From positions 62,001 to 126,000 of the forward strand of contig JANWVT010000002.1 of assembly GCA_025056255.1 (NCBI GenBank): a DNA stretch of 64,000 nucleotides. The letters run 5' to 3'. The notes below the pieces were generated by a model, which searched no databases, was not told the DNA's origin, and was given only the letters and a program-made list of their open reading frames with translations. Made by a program: the position numbers and the translations under genes. The stretch's first letter is position 1, and each line of letters starts with the position of its first letter. Source of the DNA: Bernardetiaceae bacterium (GTDB lineage: Bacteria; Bacteroidota; Bacteroidia; Cytophagales; Thermoflexibacteraceae). Below are positions 53,185-61,931 of this stretch, piece by piece.

Positions 53185-54846
53185 ATGGACGCGCCGAAGA
53201 ATACGCCCGAACTGCCGCCCGACTACTACCTGCACTATTTCCGCTATGTGCTGGATTTTACGGCACAACGCTATGCAGCCTTTGCCGATGAAGCGGCACA
53301 GCGGTTTGCAGCAACTTTTCGTGCACTTTCCTACAAGGCGCAATGCCTGTACGTGCGAATAGCCAACCGGAAGCCCGTTTTCTTCCTCCCCGAAGAGCTG
53401 CACTATCCTGAAATAGGCGACCCTGCACCAATGCTGGAAGAATTGCACCAAAGCAAGTTGATTGAGCGCATCATGCCACTTGCCATCACTGATGAGTTGC
53501 TGCGCGCCGAGGCGCTGGAAAGCTTGACCAAAGCACAGTTGGAACAGCTTTGTGCCGCCCTTGACGAGCCGCTGCCGATTGCACCCAAAAAAGCCCGCAA
53601 AGGCGATTTGCTGTATTTTTTACACAGCTATCAAGGCGGCTTTCAGCCTCACTTTCAGTTGGTTTGGCAGACTTCAGAACGGGAAGTTGCTTTCTGGAAG
53701 TTCCTGTTTTTCGGCAATCTGGAACAGGAAAATATGTCGCAGTTCGTCATCCGCGACCTGGGCAATGCGCAGTTTCACGACTGGGACGAAACGCAACTTT
53801 CTACCTTGGCACACTCCGCACAAGAAGCACAGGAGCATTTTGCCGTGCATTGGAACTACCACTTTTTCAAGCGATTGGTACAATACGGCGTTCCGCCACA
53901 GGCTGTTTTTAAATGGTTTGATGCCTTGCCAAAGCCCGCATTTTCATTTCCTGTTTTTGATAAATTTTGCCTGCGGCTGGGCGAGTGGCTGGAAAAAAAT
54001 AAACTGCCCAATGAGGCGCTGACGGTTTACCGATATACCGAAAAGCCGCCTTCCCGTGAGCGACAGGTGCGCATTCTGCACCGCCGCGGCGATACCGACG
54101 GGGCGCTGGCACTTTGCCTTACTATTTCGGAAAACCCGCAAACCGCTGACGAACAACTATTTGCACAGGATTTTATCCGCCGACATACACAGGGTAAAGG
54201 CACGTTCCGCAAAACCGTAACGGAGCCGTTGCTCAATGCGCCTGCCATTACGATAGACGCTGCACACAAAAACTATGTGGAGGGCGGAGTAGTACGCTAT
54301 TATCAGGAGCAAGGTTTCCATGCCGTCCACAGCGAAAACTATGTGTGGCGCGGACTTTTTGGGTTGATGCTGTGGGAAGTATTGTACGACAGCCCGCAGT
54401 TTATTCACCATCCTTTACAGCGCCACCCGACTGACTTGTTCCATGCCGACTTTTACCGCCACAGGCAAGCGACAATTCATGCGCAACTGAACCGTTTTAC
54501 TGACAGTGCCGCGGCATGGGCTTATGCAGAACAACTCTATCGCCAACAAGAAGGTATGGTCAATGCTTTTGTAGGCTGGCACGAGGCTTTTTTGCCACTG
54601 GCCAAATTGTACTTTTCCCGTATGAGGTGGGAGCAAATCCGCGAGGTACTGCTGCAAATCGCCCGCCACCCCAAGGAACATGCACGCGGCTTCCCCGATT
54701 TAACGGTGTGGAGCGAAACCGACTTTTTCTTTGTGGAAGTCAAATCGGAAACCGACCAACTCTCGGCACAGCAGTATTTTTGGCTGCAATGCTTCCAGCG
54801 GCTGCAAATTCCTGCGCAAATCTTGCGGGTTTATTTTGCAAACTGA
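53185..54846 (+). CDS. FAN1-like structure-specific nuclease (VRR-NUC)
   Basis: 553 aa from ATG 53185; TTG 53176 adds three residues. An N-terminal helical and wing-like region and a TPR-like middle (DEALTVYRYTEKPPS near 275-290) precede the C-terminal VRR-NUC nuclease. Its catalytic Asp is near residue 504 in RGFPDLTVWS, and the Glu-X-Lys pair near 517 is in FFVEVKSETDQLSAQQYFWL. The order and length (about 555) match bacterial FAN1, which cuts branched DNA and crosslinks from the 5' flap side. Bacterial FAN1 is scattered and often horizontally acquired, which fits the higher GC content. No partner gene is beside it. Confidence 0.88.
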   Translation: MDAPKNTPELPPDYYLHYFRYVLDFTAQRYAAFADEAAQRFAATFRALSYKAQCLYVRIANRKPVFFLPEELHYPEIGDPAPMLEELHQSKLIERIMPLAITDELLRAEALESLTKAQLEQLCAALDEPLPIAPKKARKGDLLYFLHSYQGGFQPHFQLVWQTSEREVAFWKFLFFGNLEQENMSQFVIRDLGNAQFHDWDETQLSTLAHSAQEAQEHFAVHWNYHFFKRLVQYGVPPQAVFKWFDALPKPAFSFPVFDKFCLRLGEWLEKNKLPNEALTVYRYTEKPPSRERQVRILHRRGDTDGALALCLTISENPQTADEQLFAQDFIRRHTQGKGTFRKTVTEPLLNAPAITIDAAHKNYVEGGVVRYYQEQGFHAVHSENYVWRGLFGLMLWEVLYDSPQFIHHPLQRHPTDLFHADFYRHRQATIHAQLNRFTDSAAAWAYAEQLYRQQEGMVNAFVGWHEAFLPLAKLYFSRMRWEQIREVLLQIARHPKEHARGFPDLTVWSETDFFFVEVKSETDQLSAQQYFWLQCFQRLQIPAQILRVYFAN

Positions 54847-54918
54847 GGCAAGTTGCTGCCTATGGCGTACCTTTGTGCCCATGCCAATTTTTTACATCTA
54901 CAAAGCCTTAATTTTTTG

Positions 54919-54926
54919 TAATTTTG
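54919..54926 (+). promoter_or_regulatory. -7 box four bases from the trhO start
   Basis: TAATTTTG matches TAnnTTTG and ends 4 bases before ATG 54931, so the transcript would be leaderless or nearly so. No -33 TTTG lies at the usual distance. Confidence 0.5.
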
Positions 54927-54930
54927 CCAC

Positions 54931-55917
54931 ATGGAACAAGCCTATAACATCCTTTTGTACTATTGTTACACGCAGATAGAAGACCCTGAAACATTCAGGG
55001 ACGAGCATCACGAGCTTTGTCTATCGCTCAATCTGCGCGGACGCATCATTGTGGCTGCCGAGGGGCTGAACGGAACGGTTTCCGGCCTAAAAGCAGACAC
55101 GGAACGCTACATGGAAGCAATAAAGGCAGACCCTCGTTTTGCCAACATCGACTTCAAAGTGGAGCCGTATCACAAGCATGCTTTTGCTAAGTTGCATGTG
55201 CGTGTAAAACCTGAAATTGTTCACTCCGATTTACATCACATCAATCCCACCCAGCGAACAGGTATCCATCTTTCGCCTGCCGAGTTCAAAAAATTAAAGG
55301 ATGCAGAAGACGTAGTGATTCTGGATGTTCGTTCTAAATACGAACACGCTATAGGCAAGTTCAAAAATGCCGTTACGCTAGATATCGACAACTTCCGCGA
55401 TTTTCCACAAAAAATTAGCGAATTAGAAAAATACAAAGGCAAGAAAATCATTACTTATTGCACCGGTGGTATCAAGTGCGAAAAAGCAAGTGCCTACCTG
55501 CTGGAACAAGGTTTTGAGAATGTATATCAGTTACATGGCGGCATCATCAAATATGCCCTTGAAGAAGGTGGCGAGGACTTTGAAGGCAAGTGTTATGTAT
55601 TTGATGGTCGTGTGGTTGCCGATGTGAACAAAGTAAATCCGAAGGTAATATCTAAGTGCTACATCTGTGGCACTGATTGCGACCGCATGGTCAACTGTGC
55701 TAACCCCGAGTGCAACATCCACGTACCCATTTGCGAACAATGTGGTTGGAATATGGACGGAGCTTGTTCACCTGCCTGTAAGGCTCATCCAAAAAAGCGC
55801 CCTTACGATGGCACCGGCTACTATGTGAAGGAATCTAACGGATACAATCCTTATTTGAATGCCAAACGAGCCAAGAAAAATAAATCTGCCAATGCTCCTC
55901 TGACCCAACAGTCGTAG
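54931..55917 (+). CDS. trhO: tRNA uridine(34) hydroxylase
   Basis: 328 aa. TrhO (formerly YceA) makes 5-hydroxyuridine at the wobble position. N-terminal ferredoxin-like domain (NILLYYCYTQIEDPETFRDEHH, GRIIVAAEGLNGTVSG), then a rhodanese domain with the catalytic Cys177 in ITYCTGGIKCEKAS, and a C-terminal Cys-rich zinc region (CYICGTDCDRMVNCANPECN and CEQCGWNMDGACSPAC). All hallmark residues are present. It has a -7 box directly before its start. The gene is followed by a CCCGGCAG hairpin. Confidence 0.95.
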   Translation: MEQAYNILLYYCYTQIEDPETFRDEHHELCLSLNLRGRIIVAAEGLNGTVSGLKADTERYMEAIKADPRFANIDFKVEPYHKHAFAKLHVRVKPEIVHSDLHHINPTQRTGIHLSPAEFKKLKDAEDVVILDVRSKYEHAIGKFKNAVTLDIDNFRDFPQKISELEKYKGKKIITYCTGGIKCEKASAYLLEQGFENVYQLHGGIIKYALEEGGEDFEGKCYVFDGRVVADVNKVNPKVISKCYICGTDCDRMVNCANPECNIHVPICEQCGWNMDGACSPACKAHPKKRPYDGTGYYVKESNGYNPYLNAKRAKKNKSANAPLTQQS

Positions 55918-55967
55918 TTATATAGCCAACTACATTACAGTTTGCGTTGCTCTTGCTAAACACAGTG

Positions 55968-55993
55968 CCCGGCAGTTTTAAAAGTCTGCCGGG
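55968..55993 (+). terminator. Hairpin after trhO, CCCGGCAG variant
   Basis: CCCGGCAG (55968-55975) pairs with CTGCCGGG (55986-55993); the loop TTTTAAAAGT can itself pair partly. Followed by T-rich sequence (TCTGTTTTTT). Confidence 0.8.
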
Positions 55994-56092
55994 TCTGTTT
56001 TTTCACTGCGTTTTGTAGTTACAAAGGAGGGATAGATTTGCTTGCTGCCATGCTATTATTTCAACGGTAGGCTAAAACAGCAGCAAGAGAAA

Positions 56093-56114
56093 TGAGCGTT
56101 TTTTTCAACGCTCA
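56093..56114 (-). terminator. Hairpin after galE
   Basis: TGAGCGTT (56093-56100) pairs with AACGCTCA (56107-56114), 10 bases beyond the galE stop (56125). On the minus strand a weak T-rich stretch (TTTCTCTT) follows. Confidence 0.55.
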
Positions 56115-56124
56115 ATTGAGTAGT

Positions 56125-57171
56125 TTACTGTTTGCGTTCTTTTAATAGTTCTTGTTGCCATTTCCAAGCAGATGCCATCATGTCGCTGATACTGAAACGC
56201 GACTTCCAACCCAATATGGATTCCGTTTTTTGCGTATCGGCATATACTGCTGCCACATCACCGGGGCGTGGAGGTCCGATTCGGTAGTTGAGCTTCATAT
56301 TGGTGGCTTGTTCAAAAGCTTGGATAGCCTCCAGTACAGTTACACCTTTGCCTGTTCCTAAGTTAAATACATCGTAATAAGCGGTATTGGCTTGCTGAAA
56401 CAAATATTCCAACGCAATAATATGTGCTTCTGCAATATCGGTAACATGGATGTAGTCGCGGATGCAGGTGCCATCACGAGTAGGATATTGATTACCTGCC
56501 ACAATTAATTCTGAACGCAAGCCAGCCGCTGTTTGTGTAATAATAGGCACTAAGTTAAGCGTGGTTTGCAAGGCATCTTCACCGATAAGCCCCGAGGGGT
56601 GCGCTCCCACAGGGTTGAAATAGCGCAAGGAAATGGCTTTTATAGTACCCAATTTACTTGTATGACTTACAATATCCTCCCCCATTTGCTTAGTATTGGC
56701 ATAGGGCGACTCTGCTTTTTTAAATGGCGTACTTTCGCGCACGGGCAATTCGTCGGCGTTGCCATATACAGAGCAAGACGAGGAAAAAATAAAGTTATTT
56801 ACGCCATAGGTCTGACAAACTTCTAACAGGTTCAATAAAGACAAAAGATTATTGCGATAGTAGCGCAAAGGTTGGGCTACCGATTCGGGCACAGATTTGA
56901 GAGCAGCAAAATGAATTACCCCTTTGATATTAGGGTTTTGAGCAAAGATAGATTCAGCCGCAGCTTTATCGCATAAGTCGAGTGCATAATTAGTAACTGT
57001 TATGCCAGTTATTTTAGCAATGCGCTGAATCACTTGTGGGCGAGAGTTACTAAAATTATCACATGAAATTACTTCGTATTTACCTTGTTGCAGCAGCGCC
57101 ACTACTGTGTGCGAGCCAATATAACCACATCCACCTGTTACTAAAACAGCGGGTTTAGTTGCTGTTGTCAT
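56125..57171 (-). CDS. galE: UDP-glucose 4-epimerase
   Basis: 348 aa. It interconverts UDP-glucose and UDP-galactose, for cell-surface sugars or galactose use. N-terminal NAD-binding TGGCGYIGSH, the catalytic Tyr and Lys in SPYANTKQMGED, the substrate segment NPVGAHPSGLIGED and a C-terminal extended SDR domain. No leloir-pathway genes are adjacent; the gene stands alone between trhO (convergent) and an AT-rich region with the tandem repeat. Confidence 0.95.
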   Translation of the reverse strand: MTTATKPAVLVTGGCGYIGSHTVVALLQQGKYEVISCDNFSNSRPQVIQRIAKITGITVTNYALDLCDKAAAESIFAQNPNIKGVIHFAALKSVPESVAQPLRYYRNNLLSLLNLLEVCQTYGVNNFIFSSSCSVYGNADELPVRESTPFKKAESPYANTKQMGEDIVSHTSKLGTIKAISLRYFNPVGAHPSGLIGEDALQTTLNLVPIITQTAAGLRSELIVAGNQYPTRDGTCIRDYIHVTDIAEAHIIALEYLFQQANTAYYDVFNLGTGKGVTVLEAIQAFEQATNMKLNYRIGPPRPGDVAAVYADTQKTESILGWKSRFSISDMMASAWKWQQELLKERKQ

Positions 57172-57210
57172 TGTCTTTTTAGCATTGTTCGAGGCATAAA
57201 ATAAAAAATA

Positions 57211-57236
57211 CCTGCTAACAAACTAATATTAGCAGG
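57211..57236 (-). terminator. Hairpin followed by T-rich tract (minus strand)
   Basis: CCTGCTAA (57211-57218) pairs with TTAGCAGG (57229-57236). On the minus strand TATTTTTTATTTT follows at once, so it would stop transcripts coming from the 57331-57552 region before galE. Confidence 0.6.
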
Positions 57237-57330
57237 CTGTTGGATGATAATTGAACTTGTGAGAAACCAAACTAAATACAACGTTCTGTCTTTCACAACG
57301 CGCCTGCACATGTTCGTGCAGCTCATTTTT

Positions 57331-57552
57331 TTACAAACGAAAGTATAAAGAACCGTTTAGCGGTTGCTTAATTTTTTGTAAGGTCGATTTTGCTAAATGC
57401 ATATGCATGAAGGTAAACTCGCCGTTGTGCGTGTTCTCACAAGCAACCCTGTTGCCAGTAAAGAGAGGCACTCCTGTGTAGCAAGGTTGCTTTTCAGCTA
57501 TAAAATCCTGTTCATCCTGCATAATAAGTAGCCATGTAGGCTGTTTATCCAT
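57331..57552 (-). CDS. Doubtful small protein
   Basis: 73 aa from ATG 57552 with MDKQPTWLLIMQDEQDFIAE and a C-terminal FTFMHMHLAKSTLQKIKQ. An earlier Met at 57648 would run through the repeat. It is followed by a terminator-like hairpin on the same strand, which supports transcription, but no family is recognised and no good promoter is seen at the usual distance. Confidence 0.35.
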   Translation of the reverse strand: MDKQPTWLLIMQDEQDFIAEKQPCYTGVPLFTGNRVACENTHNGEFTFMHMHLAKSTLQKIKQPLNGSLYFRL

Positions 57553-57620
57553 CCTGTTTGCTCCTGTATAGACTACACATGCCCTTATCCATTTAATAAG
57601 CACTAAAAGACTCAACTTCC

Positions 57621-57685
57621 ACGCTGCCGTTGCACGCTGCCGTTGCACGCTGCCGTTGCACGCCGCCGTTGCACGCCGCCGTTGT
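57621..57685 (-). repeat. Five tandem 13-base GC-rich repeats (GCAACGGC core, reverse orientation)
   Basis: Five head-to-tail units of 13 bases on the plus strand: ACGCTGCCGTTGC three times, ACGCCGCCGTTGC, and a last unit ending TTGT. On the minus strand the core reads GCAACGGC, the same as in the plus-strand array at 8553-8587. The units lie in AT-rich intergenic DNA. Confidence 0.85.
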
Positions 57686-57868
57686 TACGAGGTTTAGCTT
57701 CAACGAATCTGACAGGTTTGCCAAGCAGGTTACGAAAGTGCAAAATAAAGATACGACGCTGCAGCCAATCTTCAGCTTGCAATTTTTTTATAAAAACCGA
57801 TTATCGAGGCGTTTGGCAAAATTAGTACTAACTTAGTGTCATCTTTGTACAACTATTGACCAGTTCAA

Positions 57869-58975
57869 TTATTGCAACAGTTCAGCAAGGCGGTCTTCCA
57901 GAGCTTGTCCGCGCAAGTTTTTGTCTATGATGATGCCATTTTTATCTACCAACAATGTCATAGGGATGCCTTGGATGCGATAGAGCTGTACAATAGGGGA
58001 CTGCCAATATTGCAAGTCGGACACATGAATCCATGCAAGCCCATCATCTTGAATCGCCTTTATCCATTGATCTCTGTCTCTGTCTAAGGAAACGCCGAAA
58101 ATTTCAAAGTCTTTGTCTTTATACCGATTGTATATGCGCACTATGTTTGGATTTTCTCTACGACACGGTCCGCACCATGAAGCCCAAAAATCAATCAGCA
58201 CATATTTCCCACGCAGCGAAGATAGTTTAACCTCTTTTCCTTCGGGATTTTTCAAAGCTATCTCTGGTGCAGGTTGCCCAATAGCTGTTTTGGCTATTTG
58301 TTCTAATCGTTTTCCGAAATCTATCACATATTCCGATTCAGGATAGGCTTCCTGCAGTTGTTGATGTATTTGCCTGAGGAAAGGTAACTCTCTGTCCACA
58401 TCTAAGGCGCCGGCTACTACAATAGAGACAATTGAAATAGGATTTTGCTGTATAATTTCTTTTACACTATTAGTAGCATCTGCCACAAACATGCGATATG
58501 CCTCTTCGGCTTGCTTGCGTTCTAACTGACCTTTTGCCATCACCATTTGTAGGCTATCTCTTCTGTAAAGAAACTTTTTTTCTATCTCATAGAAGCGCAT
58601 CAGGTAGTCAGTATCAGGCGAACCTGTTACTTTAAACTTGCCATTCGTTTGTCCATCTGCTTCTATGTGGATAGTTGACGGTTTTGCGATGACTAAGTCT
58701 CCAAACTGAGTATTATACAAATTCAAGGTGTAAAAAGCAGGGGATTCTACTGGCAGTTCTATGAAGAACTTACCATAATTATCGGGCTGTACAGAGTCTA
58801 TCAGCTCTGCTTTTTGTATCCCTTGCCTACTTAGATATACTTTTTTTCCGGGCTGTGGATTGGCTATGATGCCTTCTATAATTGCTTTTCCAGTTTGATT
58901 ATGTGGAAATTCACTTTGACATGCTGTTAGTACCACCACACTAATAAACAAAGAAGCAATCAGATAACGATTCAT
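57869..58975 (-). CDS. TlpA-like thiol-disulfide oxidoreductase lipoprotein
   Basis: 368 aa from ATG 58975 (MNRYLIASLFISVVVLTACQ), a lipoprotein signal with Cys19; an in-frame ATG at 59032 is unlikely, and a -7 box sits between the two. A DUF4369-like N-terminal domain (about 25-130) precedes a helical linker and a thioredoxin domain with FWASWCGPCRRENPN (about residues 262-275) and IPMTLLVDKNG. The CxxC pair reduces or isomerises disulfides in the periplasm; this domain pair is widespread in Bacteroidota. It starts 99 bases after the TolC stop. Confidence 0.9.
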   Translation of the reverse strand: MNRYLIASLFISVVVLTACQSEFPHNQTGKAIIEGIIANPQPGKKVYLSRQGIQKAELIDSVQPDNYGKFFIELPVESPAFYTLNLYNTQFGDLVIAKPSTIHIEADGQTNGKFKVTGSPDTDYLMRFYEIEKKFLYRRDSLQMVMAKGQLERKQAEEAYRMFVADATNSVKEIIQQNPISIVSIVVAGALDVDRELPFLRQIHQQLQEAYPESEYVIDFGKRLEQIAKTAIGQPAPEIALKNPEGKEVKLSSLRGKYVLIDFWASWCGPCRRENPNIVRIYNRYKDKDFEIFGVSLDRDRDQWIKAIQDDGLAWIHVSDLQYWQSPIVQLYRIQGIPMTLLVDKNGIIIDKNLRGQALEDRLAELLQ

Positions 58976-59008
58976 TGCTACAAAACCGAAATAAAAACAG
59001 CGCATTGT

Positions 59009-59016
59009 CAAAAATA
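59009..59016 (-). promoter_or_regulatory. -7 box for the TlpA-like gene
   Basis: Minus-strand TATTTTTG (plus CAAAAATA) matches TAnnTTTG, 33 bases before ATG 58975. It lies after the TolC stop, so the TlpA gene can be transcribed separately. Confidence 0.5.
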
Positions 59017-59074
59017 GATAAAAAGCAATCATGCCATTTATTGAACGGCTGTTTTTTTGGATTATTTAACAAGC

Positions 59075-60508
59075 TTAATCCATCCACTCTCCTGCAGGGT
59101 TACGACCTGCCGCCCATAGCAATTCGGCAAACGATTTGGCATATTTAAATTGAAAATCTATCAGTTTTTGCTCTCCTTCTAACAGTTTTGCCTCGCGGCT
59201 GTTGACCAAGAAAAGCGAACTTTCACCGTTTAAAAATTTAATCTGCTCTCCATTGAGCAGTATTTGGTAGTTGTTTACCACGCGCTCTTGTTGCCGAATT
59301 TGTTCACGAAAGTTTTGTAAGTCATTGTACACTGCCTGAATATCGTTGAGAATTTCGCGATTGAGCTGAGCAAACTCGAATCGGGCTTGTTTGAGCTTAA
59401 TATTGGTTTGTGCAAGTTTTGCCCGCTCTTTTCGCAAAAACAATGGGAAGGAAAAGTCTATTCCATACTTATAGTTGTTGCGGAAAAACGCCCCAGAGTT
59501 AGACTCGTCAAAGAATGGCGATTGTCCTAAGAAATTGTAGTTAAGATTAATAACTGGTTTGAGCATTTCTATGGCAAGCTTTCGCCCCACTTCTAGTTGT
59601 TTGATTTTAAAATCGAGTTTGAGCAACTCTGGATGATTTTCGCGGGCATACTGCAACAAGGTTTCCAGTTGGTCGCTTTCACCAAGCTCATGGATATTTT
59701 GTGTGGGTAACACGTTTTCTGCCAGTTCAAGCGGCTCACTTTTATCATTCCATAAATGGTTGGAAAGGATGAGTCGCGCATTATTTAAGAATACGAGGCT
59801 ATTGTTGAGCGCTATTTCGCGTTCTTGCAAGGTAATTTTGGCTTCTACGGAGTCTATAGCAGCAAGATCGCCTTGTTCGATACGTATTTTAACAGCTTCA
59901 TACCGAACTCTTGCCAACTCAACCCCTTTTTGTGCAAGTTGCATTTGCTTATGAGCAGCATACCACTGCCAATAGTCTTTGGTTGCTTGCAGTACAATTT
60001 TGTTAATAATTTTAACGCGTTCAGCTTCCATAATGCGGCTCATATACTGAGCCTGTTGCAAGACGGCACGGCGCTCATCGAAAAGCAACCCCTGTGCAAC
60101 AGGCAGCACAACACCTGCATAAAGGAGCCCAGAACTTGGTGTACTTTCTTTGGGATTCAAATAAGCCCCTGTATTTTGCTCAAAACCCACTTTAAAATCC
60201 GGACCAAAAGCTGTTGGAATTTTTACCTCAGTATGCCAAGTGTTAAAGTAATTCTGACTCTTAAAATCTTTAAACTCGTGGAGGGCAGACAGTTTAGGGT
60301 CGAAAAAGCCGCGTGCCAAGCGAATTTCTTGCCGTGCCATTTCGGAAAGCAGTGCTGCTTGCTTAACAATAGGATGCCCTATAGCTAATTGGCGGTAAAA
60401 CTCTTTAATACCAAATATAGTAGAGTCGTTACCAGCCTTGAGTTTATCCTCAGGGCAAAATGCAAGAAAGCCCAGAATAACCGATATCCTAGAAAGAAGT
60501 TGTTTCAT
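59075..60508 (-). CDS. TolC-family outer-membrane efflux protein
   Basis: 477 aa. Signal peptide-like start (MKQLLSRISVILGFLAFC). Two long coiled-coil hairpins with OEP-type text: LARVRYEAVKIRIEQGDLAAIDSVEAKITLQEREI near 195-230 and its copy near 400-450 (QILLNGEQIKFLNGESSLFLVNSREAKLLEGE). These form the outer-membrane channel and periplasmic tunnel of an export system. It follows the HlyD gene by 27 bases on the same strand, so the three genes ABC, HlyD and TolC form a type I export unit. Confidence 0.88.
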   Translation of the reverse strand: MKQLLSRISVILGFLAFCPEDKLKAGNDSTIFGIKEFYRQLAIGHPIVKQAALLSEMARQEIRLARGFFDPKLSALHEFKDFKSQNYFNTWHTEVKIPTAFGPDFKVGFEQNTGAYLNPKESTPSSGLLYAGVVLPVAQGLLFDERRAVLQQAQYMSRIMEAERVKIINKIVLQATKDYWQWYAAHKQMQLAQKGVELARVRYEAVKIRIEQGDLAAIDSVEAKITLQEREIALNNSLVFLNNARLILSNHLWNDKSEPLELAENVLPTQNIHELGESDQLETLLQYARENHPELLKLDFKIKQLEVGRKLAIEMLKPVINLNYNFLGQSPFFDESNSGAFFRNNYKYGIDFSFPLFLRKERAKLAQTNIKLKQARFEFAQLNREILNDIQAVYNDLQNFREQIRQQERVVNNYQILLNGEQIKFLNGESSLFLVNSREAKLLEGEQKLIDFQFKYAKSFAELLWAAGRNPAGEWMD

Positions 60509-60535
60509 GCCTTTTGTACCTGTTTCTTGCTTACC

Positions 60536-61900
60536 CTATTTTTTCTGCTCGGTTTTATTACCGGCTGAGTCATCCGGAGCCTGTTTTAAGCTCGGTGGGA
60601 AGCCGTTTAACTGTCGCCATATCTCATACCAAATAGGTACGTCGTCTAACATAGCCCAACCTAAAACTCCTGACCCTTGACGCAGTTGTTTAGGCCATGG
60701 CTCGTCATTAGGGTCTGGTTTTACCAATACGCGATATTTACCATCTTTGCTATCTACAGCGTCGATTACGGCAATTTCTCCTCCGAAAGTACCTACTGCT
60801 ACACTAGGCCAACCAGAAAACTGGAGTGCCGGCCAACCGTCGAACTCGAGGCGCACTTTCCTGCCAATAGAAAGAAGTGGTACATCCATAGGTTTTACAT
60901 ATAGTTCTACGGCAACTTGTGGCTCGGCAGGCATAATAGTAACTACTGCCTCTTGTTCTTTAATAGTCTCTCCAATACCTGCTTTGAGCGCTTTTACAAC
61001 CATGCCGTCTTGTGGCGCTCGACATACGTATTGCTCGTTGCGAATTTTCATGTTGGCATACTCGTTTTTGAGTTTAGCCAGGTCGGCTTGTGCATTGGCC
61101 AGCCCCGACATAGCATCATTTAAGTCTGAACGAGCTTTGGAAATCTTTTCAAGATATTCTGCACGCTTGGCATTGAGTTCAATTTTGGCATTAATGTATT
61201 CTTGTTGCGACTGCAAATATTTGTTTTGTGCCGAAACGATTTTGGCATTGGTTTCTTGCAATTTTGTACGACGCGACTCTAAAGCAATCAAAGCGATTAA
61301 CCCCTGTTTTTCGAGGATTTCACCAGCTTCGTATTGGCGCTTAGCAATCAGCAAGTTCACCTTTTCGGCTTCTAATTCGGCGCTGTCAATAGATACTTTC
61401 AAGCGTGTTTGCTTGATTTTGTTGTCTTGCTGTGCCAAATTGAGTTCTAATGCCTCTTGCAAGGCAGCAATTTGTGCTTGATAGCTTTCTATTTTGCCTT
61501 TGTAAGCTACAATGGCATCTTCTTTGCCTCTAATTTGCTCTTCCAATCTGACTAGCAACTCAGGGTCGAAGTATTTTTCTTTAATTTCATCTAGTACTAA
61601 AATAGTATCGCCGGCTTTTACCCATTGTCCTTCTACAACATGCCAAGAGCGAATACGTCCAGCAATTGCCGACTCTACGGTTTGCGGGCGGTCTGCCGGA
61701 TTAAGAGCTGTTACAAAACCATCTGCCAAAATATTTTGCTGCCAAGGCAAAAAAAGCACAATGAAGAATATTGTACCGATGCCTGCTAACCAATAGGCTA
61801 ACACTTTGGCAGCTTGGGGCATCATTAACACATCAGAAGTGCTAAGAAATTTCTTGCTGATGTTTTCGTCTATTTCTTTATGTCCTGAAATGCCTAACAT
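60536..61900 (-). CDS. HlyD-family periplasmic adaptor
   Basis: 454 aa. One TM helix (about 35-55), then a lipoyl-like half (RPQTVESAIAGRIRSWHVVEGQWVKAGDTILVLD), a long coiled coil (about 100-280), the second lipoyl half near 295-320 (NEQYVCRAPQDGMVVKALKAG) and a beta-barrel C-terminus. It links the inner-membrane ATPase to TolC in type I export. It starts 31 bases after the ABC gene stop and ends 27 bases before the TolC gene, so these are one operon. Confidence 0.92.
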   Translation of the reverse strand: MLGISGHKEIDENISKKFLSTSDVLMMPQAAKVLAYWLAGIGTIFFIVLFLPWQQNILADGFVTALNPADRPQTVESAIAGRIRSWHVVEGQWVKAGDTILVLDEIKEKYFDPELLVRLEEQIRGKEDAIVAYKGKIESYQAQIAALQEALELNLAQQDNKIKQTRLKVSIDSAELEAEKVNLLIAKRQYEAGEILEKQGLIALIALESRRTKLQETNAKIVSAQNKYLQSQQEYINAKIELNAKRAEYLEKISKARSDLNDAMSGLANAQADLAKLKNEYANMKIRNEQYVCRAPQDGMVVKALKAGIGETIKEQEAVVTIMPAEPQVAVELYVKPMDVPLLSIGRKVRLEFDGWPALQFSGWPSVAVGTFGGEIAVIDAVDSKDGKYRVLVKPDPNDEPWPKQLRQGSGVLGWAMLDDVPIWYEIWRQLNGFPPSLKQAPDDSAGNKTEQKK

Positions 61901-61931
61901 AATAGTAGTATTAGTTTATTTTTTTTGATGC

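Larger units (their letters stand above)
57172..57868. other. Large intergenic region upstream of galE
   Basis: About 700 bases. It contains the hairpin at 57211-57236, a doubtful 73-codon gene on the minus strand and the GCAACGGC-type tandem repeat (57621-57685). A minus-strand TAATTTTG box (57817-57824) and a plus-strand ATCTTTG near 57841 are also present. No other gene is visible. Confidence 0.5.
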
